A stretch of DNA of 64,000 nt, from the NCBI GenBank assembly GCA_031841125.1, contig CM063109.1, forward strand, positions 7,168,321-7,232,320. Direction: 5' to 3'. Both the position numbers and the translations under genes were made by a program. The notes below the pieces were generated by a model. The model searched no databases, was not told where the DNA came from, and worked only from the letters and a program-made list of their open reading frames with translations. The stretch is from Acanthococcus lagerstroemiae. Taxonomy: Eukaryota; Arthropoda; Insecta; Hemiptera; Eriococcidae. The number at the start of each line of letters is the position of its first letter. Within the stretch, counting starts at the first letter, position 1. This document shows, in pieces, positions 42,001 to 54,000 of the stretch.

Positions 42001-45000
42001 TAAAACTCTGCGTTTCCTATCGAAAGAAAGCTCCTGTGTTGAAGGAAGGTTTAGTTCCAAATCCCATCCTGCATTCTGCGTTTAATTTCCGAGCTCAGTT
42101 ACATAGATCTCATCTATGCAATCACAGAGCTATAACAACTTTCGATTCATCATGGTGTATCAGGATCACCTTACAAAATTTGTCCTCCTGAGAGCCTTGA
42201 AATTCAAAACTGCTGAAGCCTGTCCACTCATCATGGGGTGGTGTGAAAGCTGTTCACGGGAAAAGCCTCGACACTCGCCCGGCTAAGATTTCGTTGAATA
42301 CGCGAATGAGGACGTATAGAAAATATGATTGCCATCTAGATGGACGAGAAAAAGGATCCAAATTGACCGGAAGCTTTAAAGTTTATCCAGTTAAAAAAAA
42401 AAAAATCGTGAAAATGTATCCAACCAATATTTCTTATAATAAGTATTTAACAACATTGACCGAGTTATATTCATGATCTGACGTCAATCACCGGTCATCA
42501 ATATGAATTATCCTTTTTTATTTTTAGTCATTAACTGGTAACTGGTGATTATTAAGTTAATTTTCTTCTAACAACATTAACCGTACATGAACTGAGAGAA
42601 GTAATTTTATTGGAAACGAAAAAGCTGTTTGAACGTTGCAGGGGAAGCATTACTTCGAATCCAGTGGGGGGAAGGTGCGTTGAGAAGTATTTCACTAATC
42701 CAGATACGTCAGCAGAAAACACCAAATCCTAATTAATAGGTTCCCCATAATCAGCCATCAAAATGACCCATCTCTTACTTTTAGCTCAATTTGGAAAATA
42801 CTTACTTCAGCGTATTTTTGCAGTTTTTGCGATACTGCTTGCCTTTTGTAAGTGTAATGACCATTGGGATTTAAACTTAGATTTTCGAGTGTTGGCAGCC
42901 CTGTATATGTGTGAGTGATCACGCATGATTTACTGATCAAGCGTGTAGCAAACTTCAATTAGGAGTCGATTAGAAATTCACTTTCGAAGAAGATTTGTCC
43001 TAAATTAAATCGCATCATCACCAAAAAACTGAATCATAATCAGTTCTGCAGGTAGAATAATTTTGACTTTGTTTTTTAACCCTCCTGATGATTAGCAACG
43101 TTTCTATTTCGAAAAGTACACATGCGATCACTCATTCATTTTCGGCCGCACAGGTGATTTTGCAGCGCACTCTCGTGCAAGTTCAAACCTCAATGCCATC
43201 AATATCGCATAGGCTTATAGGTATCTTCTACCATATGCGTGCATCGCCATACATCCCACCACACCACCATAAACTACTGAACTCGGAAATCATTCCATAT
43301 TAATAACAAATATAATTTCAATAGTCTCTATTAATGATCACCTATAGCTGAGTTTGGAATAACAACTTTAATAACAGGCACTCTCAACATTCGTGCCTAG
43401 AACACAACAATTGACATAGATAAAGAGGTTGACTTCTAGTATGTTACACACTCTAGTAGCTATAGTATCCGAAACTGTCAAATCATAATACAGTAAAATC
43501 TGTATAAGCTGGAACTCTTTGGGACTGAAGAAATTTTCCGCCTTAGACAGAATTCCGCCCACAAGAAAATTTGTGCAGGCCGGAAAGTTCCGGCTTAATT
43601 CCCCCCCCCCTTTATTCTTCCTTTCTTTCTTTCTTTGCAAGCTTGATACATACATTACGAACTAGGCAAGCACACATACAGTAGTTAACAATCGTATGTA
43701 CTAATACTTTGGAGTTATTTTCGGAAAAAATCTCCCAAACTTTGACTGATATATTTAACGAAATTCTAAATACTGGAAAAATCCCTAAACAATGGCTGAT
43801 AGCTGAGGAATCAGTACATATGTATTTTCCGGCTTATAGCCATGTTCAAAATGGTAATTTTTATCATTCACCTTTTCCGTTTCCGCGTAAGACGAATTCC
43901 AGCTCATACAAAAAAATTGACACATAAACCCCATAAGAACTGCCGGGACTTTTTCTTTTTTCCGCCATAGACGGATTTCCGCCTAATACAGATTCCGGCT
44001 CACGCAGATTTTACTGTAATATCTTATCGGAGTATCTTGAGCTTAGTTTGGAACCCTCAATTATACGTAGAGATAATTACTAGACCAGAATGTACACTTC
44101 CTTTTCAACATCTATGTCAATATGAACTCTTTACAGACGAACTACTGGGCAAAAATCTCTAGTGGATGTCAATTGGACGCGGTTAAGCGTAAGCGAACCA
44201 ACCAACATTTGTAAACAAAATGAGTTATTAATATCATTGGAAAGAGCGTAAAAAGCAGAATTTTTCAAAATTGGCCCCCTCCCCCATATTCAAAAATGTG
44301 TACTCACGTTGAAAAAAGCTCATCAGTAAACGCTATGTATGTCATATAGTTTCTACATGGTTCTTGAACTTCGAATCACGTGTTCTCAGAAAACAGATTT
44401 TGCTGGTTGGCTCCCTCACGCTTAACAGCGTTCAATATTAGACTGTTCACAAACGTGTCTAGTATAGACCGGTCTATTTTTTCCACCTGGTAGGCCGAGT
44501 GGATAGCGTGCTGGTCTCGGGATCCGGAGGTTCCGGGTTCGAGCCCACGTAGAACTCGCTACATTTTGACCTAGGCCGATTTTTCGGCAAGACGAGAAAA
44601 GGGCTAAGACAGCCCTAACAGTACATTTATTTGGACACGTGTTCCGCGGGAATTTGAATTGAACACCATAAACTCTTTCAATTTCCGCCATTGGTTTACA
44701 GTACCTACGTATTTTGTGTCAATTTATTTACCTGCACGTATTCGGTATATCTGTGAATGGCATAGTTCAACAACGAGCTGGCGTATTGCGGAATTCTAAC
44801 GGTGTTGAAGCTGATGAAGTTGGCAATATGCACGAATCTACGAGCCCCTTCTCGTGTCAGCATGACGATCAACTGTTCGAGATTCTGAGGTGGTGCTTGG
44901 TTCTCGGGCTCGTCTTGGCTCAGGTACACCCACAGGTCCTTCATTTTCTGCACAAATGCTTTCGGATCCCTGGCCAACTAAGAACAAAAGCAAAATTGTT

Positions 45001-48000
45001 CGTAGTCTGGTTGCAAACGTAAACGTTTTGTGTAAGGATCAGTGGTACACCAAAGACCAAAGTGACTCATGCAACGTTCCCTCTCTCTCTGCGATGTGTT
45101 CGGAAATGACTCGATGAATTGTACAAATACGAAAGGCTAACGTACAACATGCATTTACACTTCATACGTACCAAGTCGGTCATGTGAACCAACACCTGAA
45201 TGATGTTCAAGCCTTGCTTTTTGAGTTCTCTGGCTTCATAAATCGTTCGCTGAGTCAGTCTGCGTTTTAGCGTTCGCGAGAAAACATTAACGTGCCTGAT
45301 GGTTTTCTGAGCCGGATTCTGATGAGATGGTACCACTGAAAAACCATGTGCAGCGAGGTTTCTTAACTGATGATCGACCTCATCTAAAAATAAACGATAT
45401 ACTAAAATAAGCGTTAATTGATGATATTCAGCCTTATTGTAAGGTACCAAACTTTTAAACTTATTATATTCTTTATATACGAAACTTTTTTTTTCTGTTG
45501 GCGGTGCTGGAGCATCTCGTTGAAAAAAAACGCTCTTACTACAACAAAATACGTCTTCTCTTAATTTCATCATGTTTTTTCAGTCATAAAAGTTAAATAG
45601 TAGGCGTGCACACAGGACTAATCGAGCTCCACGTCTTGTTTTCATGGAGACTCGACATCAACAGCACGACCTACATGTTGAGCGCCCAGGGAATTTTCTC
45701 TTTTTGCTCATCGTATAAATTTCAGTGCTAACTAAGGCTCTTCAAAGCTCTTTCAGGTTTATTTAAACTTCGTCAAGACTCTTCAAAACTTGTTCAAAAT
45801 GCGTCTAGACCTATATGAGCCTCTTCATAATTTTTTCATACGGATGTAAATTCTTTCAGACTCTTTACAGCATATGCGAGGTGCTTTGCCAAAATGTAAT
45901 TAATCCATATTTCTAAAAAAGCACAAAAAACTGTCCACTAATTTTAATTTTTTTTTTTTTTGGGGGGGGGGGAAGCTCGTCTTAATCTTGACAGATATAC
46001 CTAACCTAGAAACTTCATTTTCAAAATAAAAATACTTGCAAAAATATAAGCTAAAAAAACTTCCTGCGCTTTAAAATTGGAAAATATATATACGAGAGTA
46101 GATTTACTGTGCTTTGGAAAGTAACTTTTCACAAGCCAATATTGCGGTAACTTAAAGGAGAATAATTTTTTTGCAATTCGATTAAGAGATCGCGATGAGG
46201 GGGAGAGGGTCTATCACTCAATTTCAGAAAAAATGGAATTTCTGCGTTTTAGGAAGAAGTACCCTCAAATTAATAAGCTACTTGGAACAAAATTTGTAAT
46301 AAATTTTTCTACTTTCATTTTTAAAAATCGAATTCATTAGTAATGGTCGATTAATCGATTAATAAAAATAATCAAACATAAAAATAATCGATTATTCTAA
46401 ATTTTGAATATAATCGATTAATCGATTATTTTGTGTGTAATAATCGATTATTTAAAAAACATTACTTTTATTTCAAAACCGGCAAACGGCAGTACGGCAC
46501 ATACGATGAAACGATGATACCATTCTAGAATCTATCAGGCTTGTGCCTTTAGATGTGTCTCTACTGTAAGCTTACTATAAAATGCCTCACAAAATAATGT
46601 AAGCTTGATCAATAATCAGATAATCAGACTGGTACTGGAAAATTAATACGAACTTGAATAGGAGAGCAGACTGCACTTTAGCGCTCCTATAGAATTAAAT
46701 CGACACCTTGACTTTTTAAGTAATCGATTATTAATCGATTAATCGGCTGAACCAACCTTTATTAATCGATTAGATTATTTCAAGATTTTTAAATAATCGA
46801 CTAATCGATTATTCGAATTAATCGATTAATGCCCATCACTAGAATTCATCTTTCATTTTTAATACTTTTCATATTTTCCCAAGGATCTATTTTAAAACTT
46901 GTTCAAGACTCTTCAGGGTTCTTCAAGACAAAACTTGCTAAGGCTCTTCGAGACTTGTTCAAAACTCATTGAGTTTCTTTCAGACTATTGAAGATTTACT
47001 CAGATTTGTTAAAAATTATTTGGAAGCGTCTTTAAGACCCATCCAAACACTCGTAACACTTTTTGGGATTCTTCAAGACTTGTTTACGAATGATGACTCC
47101 TGAAGGCTCTTCCAAAACTGTATAAAACTCTTTCAAAACCATTCAAAACTTTCGTGAGGCTCACCGCGACTCTTTGAGACTCGTTCAAGACTCGATGAGA
47201 CTCTTTCAGATGTATTTAAGACACTCAAGGTTGCCAAGTTTCATTTTTAAAAATGCTCAAAAACAGCCGTTAAGAAACTTTTCTATGTAAAACACAGAAA
47301 TTTTCGACTATCTGCCGAGCAAAGTGCTAGCAAGTTGGAAACCCTGAGAATTAGAAACTATTTGAGAGAAATTCTTGACCGCTCCTAAGAACCGTGATAA
47401 CTTTGATTCTGCCCCCCCCCCTCCATATTTTCCATAAGTCGGCGCCTATGTTTAAGATTCATCGAGATCCTCCCAAATAGATATTTTTCAATTTGTCGAA
47501 AAGCACCTGCCAACTCCAACTTTTCACAATAATTGATACACCATCATCATCATCATCAGTTATCTTGCCACCCAAGTGGAAACTGGTACGCCCTTTTATA
47601 CAAACTTTACCTTTAAATTTCACTTTCACCGCAACAATGATTTGAAACATAAGCATTAATAAGTTTTTAAGAGCGGAGAGGAAGGGGCTGAAAATATTTT
47701 AGGTTTTTTCGCTCACGGAATTTGCATAGCAGAAGCCCCCCCCCTTGCTCCATGTATGTAGTTTCAGAATTCTAGGAGGGGGAACATCAGTATATTCGGG
47801 AGCCAAGCCCTTCTATTTGCCCTGATAGATTCAAATCTTCTTAACAATTTTAAGAGTCTTTGAAGTTTAAGGCTCATCCAGATAATATTCTACACATAAG
47901 ACCTTCCGCACTTTTAAGACGCTTTCAGGCTCCAGACTTTCTTTAGCCACACCAAAACTCTCCGGAACTAGTTAAAGTCTTTTTCAATTTCTATAGGATT

Positions 48001-51000
48001 TCTTACGGGGAATATATAATAGCACAAGAAAGTAAAAAATTTGCACAGAATAAAGTACACAGGAAAATAATTAGAAATCCTACACATTTAAAATGAAAAT
48101 CACGAGATCCGTCACACAGCATTTATAGGTGTATGAACGAGATTTCTTTTCACAGGAGGGGAGGATCTCGTGAAGGTGGCGATTGGGCAAGAGTTCGTGA
48201 TTGAGGAGGAACTTGAGATGGGCGAACTCTTGGTAGAGAAGGAGGTTGTGGTTGGGAAGGGAATTTATGGTTAGGGAGGGGGTCTTATTGAAAAAGGGGA
48301 TCGTGAAGAAAAGCTTCGTTGTGAGGGCTGCGTTGGACAAGAGGACTCGTGCGGGGGAAGAGGCACGGTGTGGGGGAGAAGGTACGTGTTTGAGATGGAG
48401 GCTCGGGAGGAGGGGTCTCGTGATGAAAGAGGATACCCCATGTGGGGGAGAGAGCTGAGGGTGGTGATCAGTGTCTTCTCCATTTCAGATTTCTATTCAA
48501 AAATGACAGGAATGGCAGTGTTTTCGCCTCCTCTTTTACCCATGCACCTTCAGAAAAAAAATCCTACCGACGATCCGATACTTCTAGGAGGTCTAACCCA
48601 CTCAGCCTACCCTAAAATATCAAATTGAGAGATTTAGTCCATAATGCTAAAGTTTTTATTAGTCATAAACATTAAATTCCTGACAATTCACGGGCGTTTT
48701 AAATATGGTTCGTGATTTTCATACTAATACGTCGTGATTTTTTTCCCCTCTCGGGATTATTTGTCTTTCTACAGTTCATTCGTCACTTTTCCTGTTCATG
48801 TTTTTTTTTTACCGGGAAATATTTATTTTCTTGCTGTATATAAATTTTTCCTGTGGAAAGAGTTTATTGTTCCTGTGAATTTCATTTTTTATTCCTGTGG
48901 TGATAAATGCATTTTAGCAGGTTTCTATATTTTCCCTACCCTTGTTCTTCTTTCTTAATTCTTCTTTTCTTTTCTTTCTTTTACTTATCCCTTTCTTTCT
49001 ATTATCATGTTTTCTATTTTTCAGGAGCCCCTTTCCATCTTAATGCGGTGTGCTATTTTGTTCTTACCTGTTCTTCATACGACTTTTTGGTAGTTGGCGA
49101 CTGATTCCCCTTTCTCTACACTTAAAAATCTTTTTGTTTTCTTTCTTCTTATTGTGCGATTTATCAACAGCAAAATATAACATATGAAGGACGGTCATGG
49201 AAAAAGGGATTTGAATGGACTTTCAGATAGATTTTCAACATTTGTTAGGAGTATCCCGATGATGGAATGTTTCACTCGGGGCAACGGTTTTTAGGCACAA
49301 AACTGCTTCATATGAGACTTGCGGCCAGATTGTGTCGACTACGCCTATTAAAATTAGACACTGTTTTACCACAAGTCTTAGTTGTTGCATTTTTGTGTAC
49401 TACGGTTTTACAACCAGTTGTTCGTCAATCAGGATCTTTCTCGCCCAAAGATTTTCAATGCGCCACGAGCCACCATCATTACTGAAAACTTCAAAGAATT
49501 CGAGAAACTATTACACGGGAAATCTCAAGTCCATGATGACTGCGTTTCTTGAATCATGAAACTGAATCAAAGCTATGGAGGTAGTGGAGTTGATACGCGT
49601 GAACTTCTCGACGTTAACATCGACAAAATCAGCACTAATGACCCTCGAACAGTACAAAAGGTGGACATCCTAAAATGCTCCCCAAGCCGACCAAACCGTA
49701 ATAAATCGACTCACCTTCACCCCTACGCAACACGTTCCCTGCATTCGGGTCTATCTCCGGCAGGTATTTGTCCACATACTTGTCGGCAACGGTCAGCGCA
49801 TTATCCAGCGATTCGGCCGCCTTGCTGCTGTACGTGATCGCACTCTGAATGCTCAGCTCCTTCACCGAGTCAGCTCGTTTCAGCACCGGCTCCATCACCG
49901 AAGATACGTAATTTTTCGCCTCTTGATAAATCTACGGGAAAAAACGCGTCTTCACAACACAAACGAATTGATGGAATTTCACATAAAAAGCACCCGAAAA
50001 CTTTGCTCGATTAAAATACACAAACGCGAACGCGCGGTTCAGGCAAAATGGCGAACAAAATTGTAAATAAGTCGATTGGATTCTATGTATATGTTCTCAA
50101 ACCGATGATAAGAGAGAGAAAGCATGCAGCCATTGAGATAATTTCGATTCCCGGTACTGAAAACAGGCTCGCATACTTTTCCTATACCTATTTCTTCTTT
50201 TTTCATTTTCCGCTCGCATTTTTATCGTTTTATCATTTGCGTCAGAGAGAAAGAGAGATCATCGCAAAAAATAGTGTCGCAAATTAATTTAGGTACAGGG
50301 TGATCGAGGTCGTCATCGGGAATCTGCAACAGTTTACGAAATTTTCGAGGGCTACCTGAGGAGGCTTGAGCTTGGAAATTATAGGCGGATGGATGGCTTT
50401 ACGGATATACTTCGATTTTTGACGGCCTACAGTCCTTTACCACCCGCCTATCCGCCTATCCGCCTATCCGCTTATCCGCCTCTGCTCGTGTTCTTTGTTT
50501 TCCGATCCGTTATGCTTTGCTATATAGACCTTCCCTTTAATAGCCCGCTTTCGTTTATTCACAAAATTAATGGTAGTGGAAAGTGGCTTTCCTCCAAAAA
50601 AGGAAGTCTCAGTATCATTGGATGTTCCTATAAAGAGCTACGGCTAAAAGTTGTTATATTTGAGAGTAAGTTCTCGGCTCACGTTTCATGGACTAGTCTC
50701 TGGGATTGCTCTTGAGAAAAAGGTGGGGAAAATAATACGTACATGGATGAGAAGGAATCACATACACTGTTGATAAAAAATTATGCTGGAAGGCTAACTA
50801 TAAAAAACAGAAATTATACGTAAGAGTATCCTCCCGCACAGCACAGAATACAAAGTTAGAGAAGACAAAAATATTCCAAAGTTTCGCTCACTTTGAATTT
50901 GATGATACCAGAATATTGAAAGCTAGGGTATAACATTTATGTTTATTCTGGATCATTGTCCACAAAATTCAGTCCCATGGTAGATATTGGGTACCTAAGG

Positions 51001-54000
51001 AACATTCCCTTTGATCTTATACGTTATGACCATTGATATAAATATTTATAGTTCTTGTATTTAAAAAAAAAAAATAATAAGTATTATTTATTATACATTG
51101 CATAAATGCAAAATAATTTATTACCTGGTACCCTCCCCCTCCAAAAACTATTCATAGGTGTCTTGGTTCGATTACTAAGAGACAAGTGTCATGGTAGCAC
51201 AGTCTTTTTTCGACACCATATTTCTGCTCGGTATGAACAATTCTTATTTGCGTCACATCAGTTCGACTTTGATCGTGTTTTCACTATTTGGTATAGGTAA
51301 TGAAGCATAATTATTCGATATCAATTTGAACGCGAAATACCTAGACTACCGACACTTTTTTGTATCACGAACATCACATGAAGCGATACTGTGATACTTA
51401 GGGAAAAAATACAGTTGATAAGTACAGTAAAATTAGGACTTTGTAGCTACTAACCCAGCTTTAAAATAAGCAATCAGCTATTCGCTAGTTGCAAGAGGGG
51501 TTTTGGACATCAAAGAGGTCGAAATCTAAAAATACTGAAGTTAACAGCTTTCTGTTTGGTAACTTATGTAACGTGCATTTTCACAGTTGAATTAAATACG
51601 AATAATTATACATAATTATAACCGGCAATCAAACCGAATTTTCAACTTTTTACAATTTTTGAAATTCATTCACGGTAATGAACGTATTCTTATTATAAAC
51701 CACCAAAAAGTTACAGGAAAAGTGGACATTAACTGAAGTGCTATAATAAGGCCCGGCTTCGTAATAAGGCCCAATGTACCGATCTCGAAGTGGACAAGTG
51801 CTAATGTGAATCTGACTGCTGAAGAATGTTGACTTATTATGTGGCAAGACCGTGACGTTTTTGTGTCGCCAAATCTTAAACATATTTTTTCGTGAGAAAT
51901 GAAGTTTATTTGAGGAAAGTATAAGTAGTAAATGAATGATGACATGTTGCTGTACATATACAGTGAAACTTCTCGTATCCGGCTTTTCGGTTATTCGTGC
52001 CCGCCCGCCAAATGCAAACATACAATATTGTAGGATAATATACATACTATTCATGCAAGTAGATGTACTACGTGTAGGTACCCGATGCGCAAAATCCCAC
52101 CAGTTACCCGGGTAACTAAAGGAGAATAAAGGTAATCTGAAGGTAGCCGGGGGTAACAAATGGGTAACTTTTCCGCGGGTAACTGGGTAACTAGAGGGTA
52201 ACTCATTGCGCATTGGGTACAGGCAGATACCTGTGCGAGAAATGGGTAACTTTTCCGCGGGTAACTGGGTAACTAGAGGGTCTGATTGCGCATCGGGTTC
52301 GGGCAGGTACCTATGCGAAAGAAATTCTTCAGTCTAAAATCGCTTGCAGTTTTGTGAATGCGGTCTTTTATAGCGTTTGTTATATTGCTGTATTGAAAAA
52401 TGGCATCGAAACGTTAATTTTTGCAATAAAAATATGTGCCTCTATTATCCGTGATTTTCGCGAATCGGTGCACTCGTGGACATCCATTACCCCGGATACG
52501 AGAGGTTTCACTGTAATTAGCTACCGAGAATGGCAACAAAAAAACAAAAAAAATCTGAAAAGTTATTCCGTGGTGAGAAATTTGTGTTCTCGATAAAGGT
52601 ATAAAGTTCCCTAATAAAGCCGGATAACTTTTAGGTTTTAGGTTGGGCTTTATTAGATTTTAGATTAGGCCTTATCATCGGTGGCATTTTTAACGCAATA
52701 ATAGGAAAAAAAAAGGAATAAAAATGATGAATTGTGCGCTCGTTACCCGCTACGAAGGTCACCGCCGCTACTGTACCCCCCCCCCATCTCTCCTCTTTCT
52801 AAATATCCGCGCCTGCTTATCATTAGGCTTTAGGTCTGATTTTATTAGGTTTTAGGTTGGGACTTCTTATAGTACGGTGGCCGGGCAATTGATCGCACCA
52901 GAAAATTGTTCGCATGAAAATTGATCGCATACGAAATTTGATCGCACGAGGATTGGCCGTGTGAGTGACTTGTGGAGGGTGAATTGCGGTGTATTTCGTA
53001 CGCTGTTATAACGTCGAACGTCATACATGTAGTATGGGAAACCTGGATTGGCCACCCTCATCGTAGAGGACGACGAGCACCTCAGTTTCCGTTGAAATGT
53101 GGAATTATTACCACACTGCTTTGAAGTCCATACCTCTGAAACCAATAACTCAGTGGAAGGGTGGCACACCGGTTTCGAGGCCACGCTCAATGCCGTGCAC
53201 CATTACATCTTCAAATTTATAGAAGGCATCCACCCGGGAGCAATCTTTGGCGGAGGCTAACGTAGAGCACATAGTAGCGGGTAACCATGATGAGGGAAGG
53301 GAGAGGAACAGTATCTTGAAGTACTTGGGGGGGGGGGTAGCTCATAATATTAGTCTACATTAGTAAACTAAAAAAAATTATGAATATTGAAAATAAATTT
53401 TTCTTATGCGAACAATTGTGCGATCAATTTTTCCTGCTTTCAATTTTCGCGCGATCAATTTTCGTGTGAACAATTTTCAGGGAACCTTACGGTACACGTG
53501 TTCTTAATAAGGCCTGAGACAGCGCCATAGTGAAATGAAGATTTGGGAGCTGTGCTAAAATGAATGGAGGTTTTGAGAGTGTCAGTCAGTGTTTCATCTC
53601 TTATACTTTCACTTAAAAAAAAAATTGGGAACTATCAATTGGGATGTCGCTGTGAAATTACAAAACGTGGGCCTTATTAAAGCAGTTTACCTTATTAGTT
53701 ATTACCAGTATTGCGACTGATCTGCGGTAATTTAAGAATGTTATAGATTGGCAACACTAGATATTTACGGTCATGCGTCCCCTACATTCATGATGTGATA
53801 CCACTTACCTAATTAGATTTTAAGTACTTATTATAATGAGATCATTCTTAATTAAGAATTTCGAACTGATGAACCTCAGCTCTTTTAATCATTCTTAAAA
53901 TAGCATAAAAAGGGTGCCCGCGATATGCCTTTTTTAGTCTCGAATCACTTAATACACAAGTAGGTATACAGTTATTTGTATTAATTACTCACTAACATTT

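Noticed and set aside
44486..44560. Functional tRNA gene
   Set aside because: Box A and B are present but the stems do not pair well, and a non-tRNA body follows that has a second partial copy. Called a SINE instead.
48080..48483. Overlapping open frames on both strands
   Set aside because: They come from a purine-rich low-complexity tract, which suppresses stops in several frames.
49556..49898. Plus-strand open frame over 49556-49837
   Set aside because: It is antisense to the second Lsd-1 exon (49715-49931), whose minus-strand reading is clearly perilipin.
51650..52213. 187-codon minus-strand open frame
   Set aside because: It runs across MITE boundaries at 51961 and 52079 and has no family motifs, so it is a chance frame.
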